From Gammaproteobacteria bacterium HGW-Gammaproteobacteria-13 (GTDB taxonomy: Bacteria > Pseudomonadota > Gammaproteobacteria > Pseudomonadales > Pseudomonadaceae): a stretch of DNA of 64,000 bases. Of this stretch, positions 33,042 through 41,585 are shown one piece after another. Every line of letters starts with the position of its first letter. The stretch's first letter is position 1. The notes under the pieces were generated by a model. The model had not been told where the DNA came from. It ran no database searches and saw only the letters and a list, made by a program, of their open reading frames with translations. Position numbers and translations under genes: made by a program. The stretch is from positions 186,001 through 250,000 of the forward strand of contig PGZH01000011.1 in NCBI GenBank assembly GCA_002840155.1, given 5' to 3'.

Positions 33042-33332
33042 AGCTAGAGGTGAGGCGAGCCACTGCAGCACCTGCTGTTTGGGTGCCTCGCGCAGTGCAT
33101 GCCATTCTTGGCGGAACACCGGGTCGATGCGCAGGGCAAACACTCTGTCGCGGTACAGCAGGTGCCGAGCGTGGTGCATCTGACTGTAAAGCGGCAGACG
33201 AATGGCGAAGTGCTGTTCGCCGTCAGCGGCGCGTCCCATGGCCAGTACATGACAGTTGATGCCGGCGTTGCTGAGCTGTTCTTGCAGGTGCTCGATAAAG
33301 CCTGCGTGGCTGGATTCCAGTAACACAAACAC
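32973..33332 (-). CDS. Small C-tail-anchored membrane protein
   Basis: 119 aa from GTG with GGAGG upstream. The N-terminal soluble part looks like a small alpha/beta domain (FVLLESSHAGFIEHLQEQLSNAGINCHVLAM), followed by one C-terminal membrane segment (~residues 95-115, LALSISALAVLILLFGSL). It overlaps the end of the convergent GTPase gene by 69 bases. Function unknown. Confidence 0.72.
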   Translation of the reverse strand: MFVLLESSHAGFIEHLQEQLSNAGINCHVLAMGRAADGEQHFAIRLPLYSQMHHARHLLYRDRVFALRIDPVFRQEWHALREAPKQQVLQWLASPLALSISALAVLILLFGSLAEMIWR

Positions 33333-33446
33333 CCTTACTTCCTCCCTGAATGATCAGCCGTCAGCATGCCGGAGTCAGATAGAACTGACGAGTCCTCTGG
33401 CGATGCGGATAATCCCCATCTGAATACGATCACGCAAGGCAGGCTC

Positions 33447-34325
33447 ATGCACCTTCACCCCTGGTCCCACGACAGTAGCGCCGGTTTCACCTTGCGTGGC
33501 TGGCATACGCCGCCTACGGGCAAACCTGTGCTGCACTTTCTGCATGGCAACGGTTATTGCGGGCGGGTATATACGCCGATGCTGGCGCTGTTGGCCGAGG
33601 ATTTCGATCTGTGGCTGTGCGATGTGCAAGGCCATGGTGAGAGTGATCACGGCGGGCGCTTCCATGGCTGGAATCGCAGTGCCGAGCTGGCGCTGGAGGC
33701 GTTTGCCGCTGGCCGTGAGCGCTTTGCCGAGGCACCGGTGTTTGCCCTGGGCCACAGCTTTGGCGGGGTGTTGACCAGCCTGATGCTGGCCCAGCAGCCG
33801 CAGTTGTTTCAGCGCGCGGTATTGCTCGACCCGGTGCTGTTCAGCCCAGCGATGATCGGGGTAATGGCGCTGTCCGATGTGGTCGGTTTAAGCCGGCGTA
33901 CCACCCTGGCCAGCAAGGCGCTCAAGCGCCGCAGCAGCTGGCCGGACCGCGCCGCCGCCCACGCCGCACTGCATGGCCGTGGGATGTTTCGTGGCTGGAC
34001 CGAAGAGGCGTTTGCCGCCTATATCCAGCATGCCTTGAAAGATAGCGACAAGGGCGCCGAGCTGCGTTGCCGGCCGAGTCGCGAGGCGGATATTTTCAGC
34101 TCATTCCCCAAGCGCCTGTGGCCGTCGCTGGGCAAAGTCACCACCCCGACCCAGGTGCTTTATGGCGAGCGCAGTTACCCTTTTGTGGCCAAGTCGGTGG
34201 CCCGTTGGTGCGCCAGCAATGGGCATGTCAGTGGCCATGTGGTGCCGGGCGGACACTGCTTTATGCAGGAGCATCCGGCCGACAGCGCCGCGCGCGTGGT
34301 GCACTTTCTGTTGCAGCGCGACTAA
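33447..34325 (+). CDS. Alpha/beta hydrolase
   Basis: 292 aa from 33447 (AAGGCAGG upstream); the frame is open to an ATG at 33366, which would add 27 polar residues. Fold features: FLHGNGYCGRVY (oxyanion loop), CDVQGHGESD, nucleophile elbow GHSFGG, Asp in the PTQVLYGERS strand region and the catalytic His in PGGHCFMQE. A soluble esterase or lipase-like hydrolase with unknown substrate. Probably transcribed with the small gene 5 bases downstream. Confidence 0.87.
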   Translation: MHLHPWSHDSSAGFTLRGWHTPPTGKPVLHFLHGNGYCGRVYTPMLALLAEDFDLWLCDVQGHGESDHGGRFHGWNRSAELALEAFAAGRERFAEAPVFALGHSFGGVLTSLMLAQQPQLFQRAVLLDPVLFSPAMIGVMALSDVVGLSRRTTLASKALKRRSSWPDRAAAHAALHGRGMFRGWTEEAFAAYIQHALKDSDKGAELRCRPSREADIFSSFPKRLWPSLGKVTTPTQVLYGERSYPFVAKSVARWCASNGHVSGHVVPGGHCFMQEHPADSAARVVHFLLQRD

Positions 34326-34330
34326 TCCCG

Positions 34331-34690
34331 ATGAGCTGCCGCGAGGATGTCTGGCTGGCGCTCTCCGAGCTGTGGCTGGACACTGAGCTGGATCAGTCGG
34401 CGCTCCGGCATATCGCCGCGCGGCTGCGCGCCAGTGGCCTGAGCCTGGATGAGTTGCAGCAGATCTACGCGTATGAGGTGGCGCCGCAGGTCTGGCTTAA
34501 CCACTGGACGGCCGCCGGGGTGTGGGACAGTTTCGAGCCGCAATGGCTGTTTGCCGGTTGCCGCCGCAATCAGTTGGCTGGGCGCTGGCACCGGCTGAAA
34601 TGCCGTTTGCTGCGCGGCCCGATGACCTATGGCTGTCGCGCCGAGTGGCAGCAGATTATGGCGTTTCTGACGGATTCGAACGTCGCCTAA
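34331..34690 (+). CDS. Small conserved protein, unknown
   Basis: 119 aa from the ATG five bases after the hydrolase stop; the longer upstream frame is a shadow of the hydrolase. It is helical at the start (CREDVWLALSELWLDTELDQSALRHIAARL) and Trp-rich in the middle (VWLNHWTAAGVWDSFEPQWLF). No TM and no metal motif. It converges with the DUF3301 gene. Function unknown. Confidence 0.72.
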   Translation: MSCREDVWLALSELWLDTELDQSALRHIAARLRASGLSLDELQQIYAYEVAPQVWLNHWTAAGVWDSFEPQWLFAGCRRNQLAGRWHRLKCRLLRGPMTYGCRAEWQQIMAFLTDSNVA

Positions 34691-34696
34691 CCCGCC

Positions 34697-35098
34697 TTAA
34701 TGCTGCGTGCTGTTATCCGAATCAGTGCGCTGACTGCGCCACTGCTGCATCTCAATCACCTGAGCGCTGGGCGCCGGCGGTTCACGGAAGGGATGCGGCG
34801 CCAGTTCGATCCGCCCCAGCTGTTTGCCAAACAGGGTGATGCTGCCGATATGTCGCTGCTCGCCGGTGACCGTGAACTCGAAGCCATACACCCGCGCCAG
34901 GCGCTTGCGCCCGCGTGCATCGGGCAGCAGGGCGAGCCGACGCAGGGCGACATTTTCATCCAGCAACTCAATGTCGGATTTGGCGCAGTGCTGTTTCACC
35001 AACCCCAATGCGTGTTCACGCAGGCCATGGGCATGCCATAGCCAGGCGCAGGCGGTGGCGAACAGCATCAGCAGAAAAACATCGAAGAGGTCGATCAT
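34697..35098 (-). CDS. DUF3301 protein
   Basis: 133 aa. N-terminal membrane segment (~3-22, DLFDVFLLMLFATACAWLWH) and the DUF3301 core: HCAKSDIELLDENVALRRLAL, YGFEFTVTGEQRHIGSITLFG. Such proteins are single-TM inner-membrane proteins of unknown role. Confidence 0.82.
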   Translation of the reverse strand: MIDLFDVFLLMLFATACAWLWHAHGLREHALGLVKQHCAKSDIELLDENVALRRLALLPDARGRKRLARVYGFEFTVTGEQRHIGSITLFGKQLGRIELAPHPFREPPAPSAQVIEMQQWRSQRTDSDNSTQH

Positions 35099-35218
35099 GG
35101 CGGCTCCGGCGGCAGAGTGCAGAGCTTAACCGATTGCCGCACAGTTCTTGGCGCTGGGCTTGTCGCCGTTGAGCAGTTGCTTTAGCGTCCGCGCACGCCA
35201 ACCCGAAAAGGAATTCCC

Positions 35219-35752
35219 ATGCATTGTCCTGCCTGCCGTACCACCAGATTGCAACCCACTAAGCTGGATGACGGCCTGCTGGCCCACGGCTGCCCGCAGT
35301 GTTCCGGTGCCCTGGTTGCCCTGCTGTACTACCGCGACTGGGCTGAGCGCCAGCCGCAGAATGATGAGCCGCAGACGCAGGTTGCCGCTGAGGCCGCTAG
35401 CGAAAGCCAGCAGGCCCTGAGCTGCCCCAAATGCGCCAAGCTGATGAGCAAGTTCCAGATCAGCGGCACCCACGGTAACCGTCTGGATCTGTGCGGCAGC
35501 TGTGATGAAGCCTGGCTGGATAACGGCGAGTGGCAGCTGCTCAAGGCGCTGGAACTCAGCCACAAGATGCCGAGCATCTTCACCGAAGCCTGGCAGCGCA
35601 AGGTACGCCAGCAAGCTTCAGAGGAGGCGCGGCGACAACGTTTCACCCGCCTGGTCGGCGACGAAGCCATTGCCCGCGCGGACGATATTCGTAGCTGGCT
35701 GAAGGATCATCCGCAGCGCCGTGAGCTGCTGTTCTATATCGGTCACGAGTGA
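35219..35752 (+). CDS. Zinc-ribbon (TFIIB-type) protein
   Basis: 177 aa. There are two CxxC pairs at the start (HCPACRTT...GCPQCSGALV) and a second zinc ribbon at ~residues 75-100 (SCPKCAKLM...LCGSCDEAWLDNGEW), the latter matching the zf-TFIIB family. The C-terminal half is helical and basic (WQRKVRQQASEEARRQRFTR). No partner is evident from context. Confidence 0.8.
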   Translation: MHCPACRTTRLQPTKLDDGLLAHGCPQCSGALVALLYYRDWAERQPQNDEPQTQVAAEAASESQQALSCPKCAKLMSKFQISGTHGNRLDLCGSCDEAWLDNGEWQLLKALELSHKMPSIFTEAWQRKVRQQASEEARRQRFTRLVGDEAIARADDIRSWLKDHPQRRELLFYIGHE

Positions 35753-35755
35753 CCG

Positions 35756-37294
35756 CTATTCCCCTGTAGCAATACGGTTACGCCCCTGCGCTTTAGCGTT
35801 GTATAGCTGGGCGTCCGCCCGCTGCAGCAGCTGTTGCAGGCTGTCGCCGGGTTGGGTGCAGCTCAGGCCGATGCTGACGGTGACGTGCAGTGGGCCCTGA
35901 GCAGTGTCGATGGGTTGTACGTGCAGGTCGCTGCGCAGGCGTTCCAGGCGCTGTTGCGCGGCGTTGAGGTCGCTGTCGGGCAGGAGGATGACGAATTCCT
36001 CACCGCCGAAGCGGGCGAACAGGTCGGTGCTACGCGCCTGCTGCCGGCACAGTTCGCTGAAGGCCACCAGCACCTGATCGCCGACGGCATGGCCGTACTG
36101 GTCGTTGACCCGCTTGAAATGGTCGAGGTCGAGCATCGCCAGGCACAGCGGCGTGCCCTGGCGCTGGCTGCGCACCAATTCATGCTCTGCACGCTGCTGG
36201 AAGGCGCGGCGGTTCAGCGCGTTGGTCAGCGGGTCGGTGGTGGCGAGTTGGCGCAGCTGTTCTTCCAGGGCCTTGCGCTGGCTGACATCGCGGATTTCGG
36301 CAACCTGCTGCTGGGCTTCGGCCAGGCGTGCGATGCTCAGCTCGGCGGCGAACGGCTGGCCATCCGCGCGCTGGGCGAGCAGGTCATGGGGTCGGCCATC
36401 GGCCTGTTGCAGCAGTTCGCTCAGTGGCTGTTGGCTACTGCTGTCGAATAGCCGCGATAGCGGTTGGCCGAGGAGTTGTTCGCGGGTTTGCGCAAACAGC
36501 TGTTCCAGCTTGGGGTTGCTGTCGATGATGCGTTCGCCGTCGAGCACCATCACCCCGGCGTTGCTCACGCTCATCAGGCGTTCGAAACGCTCGGCGTTGG
36601 CAGCCGCCTGTTGGGCGTTGCGCTGGCTGTCGGCGAGGATGCGACGCATGGTCAGTAGCACCAGGCCGACCAGGGCCACAAGCCACAGCGGAATGCCGAA
36701 GTTGTAGGGCAGCAGGTAGCTCACCGAGCGCGTTACGTCATCGTGGACGATGCCTTGCAGGCCATCGTGAATGCCGATCACACCGCGCAGCAGGGTGACC
36801 AGGGCATAACCGAGCAAGGCGATGGCGACAAACTGGCAGACGCCGCGCAGTTCCACCTCGCTGGGCGCACGCCATAGTGCCCAGCAGGCTTGCAGGGGCA
36901 GTAGACCGCCAATTGCGGCGTACAGCGCGACGAGGTATTCCGAGTTGATGGGGCTTAGCCACCAGTGCCAGCTCAGGGCCAGGCTCATCAACCCGGCGCT
37001 GGCGGGCACCGTCCACCAGGGCAGCGGCAGGCCGAGAAAGCGGAACACGCCGAGCAGGATGATCGCTTCACCTGCCAGTTGCAGGGCATTGCCAAGAATA
37101 TTCAGCAGTTTGCTGCCACTGCCCATAAAGCCCATAAACAGCAGGATGCCGATGACCAGGGTCCAGCTGCCCAGCATCCACAAGCCGGGGCCACGGTAGG
37201 GGCGGGAAAAATACCAGAGCCCGCTGCAGGCAATGGCGCTCGCCAGCATCAGGTTCAGGCCCAGCAGCATGGGGGAAAAATACAGGCTTTCCAT
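35756..37294 (-). CDS. Diguanylate cyclase with 7TM sensor and PAS domain
   Basis: 512 aa. Seven to eight membrane segments lie in residues 1-220, then a PAS domain ~225-335 (RLMSVSNAGVMVLDGERIIDSN) and GGDEF ~345-505. The active site is GGEEF (~residue 428, RFGGEEFVILLPD) with the inhibitory I-site RSTD nine residues before, so it should make c-di-GMP with product feedback. Substrate and metal residues look intact (LDLDHFKRVNDQYGH). The sensed signal is unknown. Confidence 0.9.
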   Translation of the reverse strand: MESLYFSPMLLGLNLMLASAIACSGLWYFSRPYRGPGLWMLGSWTLVIGILLFMGFMGSGSKLLNILGNALQLAGEAIILLGVFRFLGLPLPWWTVPASAGLMSLALSWHWWLSPINSEYLVALYAAIGGLLPLQACWALWRAPSEVELRGVCQFVAIALLGYALVTLLRGVIGIHDGLQGIVHDDVTRSVSYLLPYNFGIPLWLVALVGLVLLTMRRILADSQRNAQQAAANAERFERLMSVSNAGVMVLDGERIIDSNPKLEQLFAQTREQLLGQPLSRLFDSSSQQPLSELLQQADGRPHDLLAQRADGQPFAAELSIARLAEAQQQVAEIRDVSQRKALEEQLRQLATTDPLTNALNRRAFQQRAEHELVRSQRQGTPLCLAMLDLDHFKRVNDQYGHAVGDQVLVAFSELCRQQARSTDLFARFGGEEFVILLPDSDLNAAQQRLERLRSDLHVQPIDTAQGPLHVTVSIGLSCTQPGDSLQQLLQRADAQLYNAKAQGRNRIATGE

Positions 37295-37358
37295 GGCCTT
37301 ACTCGGTGTTATGCGCAGGGCGCGATTGTGCCGGGGACGCGTGTGGTTGTCTGCTCGC

Positions 37359-37844
37359 TCAGCTTTTTTCTTCGTTCAGCGCCTGGTAGCGCTGCTGCAG
37401 TTCGTGGCGGATTTGCCGGCGCTGCAGGGCCTGGCGCTGGCGGCGTTCGGCGTCGGCGGTGGTCGGCTCCAGCGCGGGAATGGGTGCGGGTTTGCCCAGT
37501 TCATCCACCGCAACCATGGTGAAGAAGCAGCTGTTGGTGTGGCGCACCGAGCGTTCGCGGATGTTTTCTGTGATCACCTTGATGCCAACTTCCATCGAGG
37601 TGCGTCCGGAGTAATTGACCGAGGCGAGGAAGGTCACCAGTTCGCCGACGTGGATCGGCTCGCGGAAGATCACCTGGTCCACCGACAGGGTCACCACGTA
37701 GCAGCCGGCATAGCGGCTGGCGCAGGCGTAGGCGACTTCATCGAGGTATTTGAGCAGGGTGCCGCCGTGCACATTGCCGGAGAAGTTGGCCATGTCTGGG
37801 GTCATCAGTACGGTCATCGTCAGCTGGGCGTTTCCGGGTTCCAT
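37359..37844 (-). CDS. Acyl-CoA thioesterase, hotdog fold (YciA-like)
   Basis: 161 aa. Hotdog features: NFSGNVHGGTLLKYLDEVAYACASRYAG (catalytic Asp in the central helix), VDQVIFREPIHVGELVTFLASVNY and SCFFTMVAVDE. The C-terminal tail is Arg/Gln-rich. It hydrolyses acyl-CoA to free acid and CoA in the cytoplasm. No operon partner is evident. Confidence 0.9.
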   Translation of the reverse strand: MEPGNAQLTMTVLMTPDMANFSGNVHGGTLLKYLDEVAYACASRYAGCYVVTLSVDQVIFREPIHVGELVTFLASVNYSGRTSMEVGIKVITENIRERSVRHTNSCFFTMVAVDELGKPAPIPALEPTTADAERRQRQALQRRQIRHELQQRYQALNEEKS

Positions 37845-37904
37845 AACAGGCTCTGTGCAGGGATTTGCCCAACCATAGCAGCTGACGCTGGCGGTTGGCT
37901 GCGT

Positions 37905-38636
37905 TTAAGGCAGGTTGAACTGCTGGCGCAGCTGGCTTAACTGCGCGGTGTCCTCAAGCAGAAAACGGTCAAAGCGCTTGATCAGGTCGGGGTGTTGGTA
38001 GCTGCTCAGGTGAAAGTGGGTGTTGACCTGCGGCAGTTGCGGGTCGGGCTGCACGTGGCCTGGTTCGAGGCCCAGTTGGCGCAGCTGGTGCTGCACCACC
38101 TGCGGGTTGGCGTAGATGGCATCCAGGCGGCCGCGCTCGAGCATGCGGATCAGGCTGTGAATATCCTGCACTTCCACCAGCTCAACACCGCCCTTGGCCA
38201 GCACAGATTGCCAGGCTTCGGCAGTAAAGCCACGGACGATGCCCAGGCGTTTAACTGCAGTCAGGCCCTTGCCCAGTCGCTCCGGGCGCACCAATGTGGC
38301 GTCGACAACCTGCACCACCGGCTGGCTGTAATACAGCGTCTGGCCACCGCGGGCTTCGCGCGCCCAGGCCGGGTTGTCGGGGAACAGCAGGTCGAGGTTT
38401 TGCCCGCTGAGCATATTGCGGTACAGGCGGTTGACCGGTTGCGGGCGCAGTTCCAGCTCCAGGCCTTCGCGCTTGGCAAAGGCTTGCAGCAGGGCGATGC
38501 AGTAGCCATCGAAGCCCTGACCCTCTACGGCGCTGTAATAGGGGTAGTAGTCGTGATTCTCCAGGCCCACGCGCAACGGTTCGGCCGTTGCAAATGCGCT
38601 GTACAGCCAGCAGGCCAGGATAATGCAGAGGCGCAT
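37905..38636 (-). CDS. Periplasmic amino-acid-type solute-binding protein (paralog)
   Basis: 243 aa. A signal peptide ends at FATAE. Binding-protein features: LRVGLENHDYYPYYS, LLFPDNPAWARE and AIYANPQVVQHQL. A paralog of 14440-15195. It lies 55 bases after the glutamine-synthetase-like gene on the same strand, so it may be read from that operon, but no transporter is next to it. Confidence 0.78.
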   Translation of the reverse strand: MRLCIILACWLYSAFATAEPLRVGLENHDYYPYYSAVEGQGFDGYCIALLQAFAKREGLELELRPQPVNRLYRNMLSGQNLDLLFPDNPAWAREARGGQTLYYSQPVVQVVDATLVRPERLGKGLTAVKRLGIVRGFTAEAWQSVLAKGGVELVEVQDIHSLIRMLERGRLDAIYANPQVVQHQLRQLGLEPGHVQPDPQLPQVNTHFHLSSYQHPDLIKRFDRFLLEDTAQLSQLRQQFNLP

Positions 38637-38691
38637 GGGCCACTCCAGGGTGCTCAGAATCTGTACAGCGTAGCTGGTAGCGCCCCAGGCG

Positions 38692-40059
38692 TCAGGCGTG
38701 GGTCAGGTACCAGCGCCAGTCCTGCTCGCCGACCTCGCCCATAAACTGGCGGAACTCATTCCACTTGATCGCCAGGAACACCTTGAGGAAGTCCTCGCCC
38801 AGGGCCTGCTTGGCCCAAACCGAGTTTTCCAGCGCGCGCAGGGCGGTCAGCCAGTCGGTCGGCAGGGTTTCGCGGGCCTGTTCGTAGCCGTTGCCGATGA
38901 TTTCCTCACCCGGGTCGATCTGGTTCTGGATGCCGTGATGGATGCCGGAGAGGATTGCCGCCGCTGCTAGATAGGGGTTGGCGTCGGCGCCGCAGATGCG
39001 GTGTTCGACATGCCGGCTGTTGGCCGGGCCGCCCGGCACGCGGAACGACACGGTGCGGTTGTTCACCCCCCAGCTCTTGGCCAGCGGCGCGTAGCTGTTG
39101 GCCTGGAAGCGGCGGAACGAGTTGGCGTTGGGGCAGAAGATCGCCAGGGCGTCGTTGAGCGTGGCCATCATGCCGCCGATGGCGTGCTTGAGCAGCGGCG
39201 TGCCGTGTGGGTCTCCGGATGCCATCAGGTTGTTGCCTGCGGCGTCGGCCAGGCTGACGTGCATGTGCAGGCCGCTGCCGGCCAGGTCGCCGAACGGCTT
39301 GGCCATGAAACAGGCCTGCAGCCCGTGCTTGTTCGCTACGCCCTTGACCAGGCGCTTGTAGCGCACGCCTTCGTCGATGGCCTGCAGCGCGTCGAAGCGG
39401 TGCTCCAGGGTCAGCTCGACCTGGCCGGGCGCGTATTCAGAAATCGCCGTGCGCACCGGCAGGCCCTGCACTTCGCAGGCGGCATACAGATCATCGAGGA
39501 ACGGCTGCAGCTGCTCCAACTCGTACACGCCGTACACCTGCGGCGCCTGCGGGCGCACGCCGTTCATCTGCAGCGCCGGCTGCGGACGACCGTTGGCGTC
39601 GCGGGTTTTGTCCAGCAGGTAGAACTCCAGCTCCACCGCCATTACCGGGTGGTAGCCGTCGGCCTTGAGTGCGTCAATGGCGCGAATCAGCACATGCCGA
39701 GGATCGGCCGGCGCGGCTGGCAGGCCCTGGGTCGGGTGCATGCTCACCTGCAGCTGGCCGGTAGGCGTGGTGCGCCAGGGTTGCAGGGTCAGGCTGCCGG
39801 GCAGCGGGTAGGTCCAGCAGTCGGCGTCGGCGACTTCCCAGACCAGGCCGCTTTCTTCCACGTCCTCGCCCTGGATGGTCAGCGCCAGGATCGAGCTAGG
39901 CAGCGGCCGGCCGTTTTCGTAAATGGCCAGCAGCTCGTCGCGGTGCAGCAGCTTGCCGCGTGGGATGCCGTTGGCGTCGATCAGCATCAGCTCGATGCTG
40001 CGCACTTCGGGGTGGGCGGCGAGGAAGTCACGGGCTTCCTGGGGATTGGCGAATTGCAT
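38692..40059 (-). CDS. Glutamine synthetase-like gamma-glutamyl-amine ligase (PuuA-like)
   Basis: 455 aa. Family motifs: VELEFYLLD (metal Glu), MAKPFGDLAGSGLHMHVSL, FQANSYAPLAKSWGVNNRTVSFR and GADANPYLAAAAILSG. It belongs to the gamma-glutamylpolyamine synthetase branch: ATP-dependent joining of glutamate to an amine as the first step of amine breakdown. Fourteen bases separate it from the aminotransferase upstream. The amine is unknown; the absence of a PuuB-type oxidase or gamma-glutamyl hydrolase nearby makes putrescine uncertain. Confidence 0.87.
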   Translation of the reverse strand: MQFANPQEARDFLAAHPEVRSIELMLIDANGIPRGKLLHRDELLAIYENGRPLPSSILALTIQGEDVEESGLVWEVADADCWTYPLPGSLTLQPWRTTPTGQLQVSMHPTQGLPAAPADPRHVLIRAIDALKADGYHPVMAVELEFYLLDKTRDANGRPQPALQMNGVRPQAPQVYGVYELEQLQPFLDDLYAACEVQGLPVRTAISEYAPGQVELTLEHRFDALQAIDEGVRYKRLVKGVANKHGLQACFMAKPFGDLAGSGLHMHVSLADAAGNNLMASGDPHGTPLLKHAIGGMMATLNDALAIFCPNANSFRRFQANSYAPLAKSWGVNNRTVSFRVPGGPANSRHVEHRICGADANPYLAAAAILSGIHHGIQNQIDPGEEIIGNGYEQARETLPTDWLTALRALENSVWAKQALGEDFLKVFLAIKWNEFRQFMGEVGEQDWRWYLTHA

Positions 40060-40072
40060 GATGTCGTCTCGT

Positions 40073-41464
40073 TTATTCGCGGGCGCCGGGGATGGCCAGC
40101 AGTTCAGTGAGGGCCTGGTCGAGCATGCTGATCAGCTTATCCACATCGTCCGCCGTGGTGCTGGGGCAGCACAGGGTCATGTTGTGGAACGGGGTGATCA
40201 GGATGCCGCGGTTGATCAGGTACAGGTGCAGTGCCATCTGCAGTTCGTCGTGGAACGCCGCTTCGGCCTCCGCGCCGGTCTTCGGCGACACCGGGCAGAA
40301 CTGGAACTCGCTGCGCGCGCCCAGCTCGGTCACCGACCACTTAAGGTCGTGCTTGCCAATCAACGAACGGAAGCCATCGGCCAGGCGCTTGGCCAGCGGC
40401 AACATATGCGCATAGGCGGCTGGGGTCATCACCTGTTCCAGGTTGGCGCGCATGCAGTGCATGGCCAGGGCGTTGGCTGACAGGGTGGTGCCCATGCCGC
40501 TGTGACCATGGCCGTGGCTGCCTTCACTGGCACGCTTGCGCGCGGCGGTCATGGCCTCGGCCATTGCCGCGCTGCAACCAAAGATGCCGCACGGCACGCC
40601 GCCGGCAATCGGCTTGCCGACCACGAAGAAGTCCGGGTCGAGGTTCCACAATTTAGTGCAGCCACCCATGTCGGTGGAGATGGTGTGGGTCTCGTCGATG
40701 ATCAGCAGCGCGCCGTACTTGCGGGTCAGCTCGCGGCATTGCTGCATAAAGCCCGGTTCGGGCAGGACCATGCCGATATTGGTCATCGCCGGCTCGCAGA
40801 GCAGGGCGCAGACGTCGCCTTTAGCCAGCGCGGCTTCCAGTGCGGCGACGTCGTTAAACGGGATCGAGCGGCTGTACTCGGTCAGGTCATAGGCCTGGCC
40901 GACCAGGCCGGAGCGCGGCACGGTCTCGCCGTCGATGCAGCGCACCATCACATCGTCCACGGTGCCGTGGTAGCAGCCGTCGAACACCAGCAGGGTCTTG
41001 CGCTCGGTAATCGCGCGGGCCCAGCGCAGCACATAGCGGTTCGAATCCGTGGCGGTGGCGGTGACCTGCCAGAACGGCAGGCCGAAGCGCGCAGCCAGCA
41101 GCTCGCCGCAGATCACCGCGTCTTCGCCCGGCAGCATGGTGGTCAGGCCGTTGTTGCCTTGCTCGGCTATGGCCTTGGCGATCGGGTCCGGCGAGTGGCC
41201 GAACATGGTGCCGGTGTCGCCCAGGCAGAAGTCGATATATTCGTGGCCGTCGACGTCATAGAAGCGTGCGCCCTTGGCGCGTTCGACGAACAGCGGCACC
41301 GGGGTCGACCAGTCGGCCATCCAGTGCATCGGCACGCCGCCGTACAGTGAGTTGCGCGCGCGCTCGGCCAGGGCCACGGATTTCGGGTTGCGCGCAATAA
41401 AGCGTTCGCGCTCGCGGCTGGCGAAGGTTGCTACGGCGGATGGGCTGATACCACTGGCAGTCAT
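40073..41464 (-). CDS. Class-III PLP aminotransferase
   Basis: 463 aa from the ATG at 41464 (GAGGTG upstream); ten more codons are open. PLP features: FDGCYHGTVDD, LLIIDETHTIS (Asp contacting PLP) and VVGKPIAGGVPCGIFG (the PLP lysine). It resembles glutamate-1-semialdehyde aminomutase-type and omega-aminotransferases. It is the first gene of the leftward amine cluster. The start lies 38 bases from a TGTGATCACA palindrome. Confidence 0.87.
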   Translation of the reverse strand: MTASGISPSAVATFASRERERFIARNPKSVALAERARNSLYGGVPMHWMADWSTPVPLFVERAKGARFYDVDGHEYIDFCLGDTGTMFGHSPDPIAKAIAEQGNNGLTTMLPGEDAVICGELLAARFGLPFWQVTATATDSNRYVLRWARAITERKTLLVFDGCYHGTVDDVMVRCIDGETVPRSGLVGQAYDLTEYSRSIPFNDVAALEAALAKGDVCALLCEPAMTNIGMVLPEPGFMQQCRELTRKYGALLIIDETHTISTDMGGCTKLWNLDPDFFVVGKPIAGGVPCGIFGCSAAMAEAMTAARKRASEGSHGHGHSGMGTTLSANALAMHCMRANLEQVMTPAAYAHMLPLAKRLADGFRSLIGKHDLKWSVTELGARSEFQFCPVSPKTGAEAEAAFHDELQMALHLYLINRGILITPFHNMTLCCPSTTADDVDKLISMLDQALTELLAIPGARE

Positions 41465-41501
41465 GTTGAACACCTCGTTCGAATATCTGCACATGCTATT
41501 T

Positions 41502-41511
41502 TGTGATCACA
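41502..41511. promoter_or_regulatory. Putative GntR-type operator 1
   Basis: Perfect palindrome TGTGATCACA in a TTTGTGATCACAGAAA context, between the divergent aminotransferase and SDR genes. Confidence 0.6.
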
Positions 41512-41564
41512 GAAAACTCAAGCATTGGTTTGATCAGGCTTTATTGCTAGATTATGGCCATATT

Positions 41565-41574
41565 TGTGATCACA
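41565..41574. promoter_or_regulatory. Putative GntR-type operator 2
   Basis: A second perfect TGTGATCACA, 63 bp (six helical turns) from the first, ending 11 bases before the SDR start codon. The FadR-type GntR regulator encoded at 42480 is the likely binder. Confidence 0.6.
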
Positions 41575-41585
41575 GGATGTTGCGC

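Noticed and set aside
39001-40110. 369-codon plus-strand ORF antisense to the glutamine-synthetase-like gene
   Set aside because: A shadow frame; the minus-strand product shows the full family signatures.
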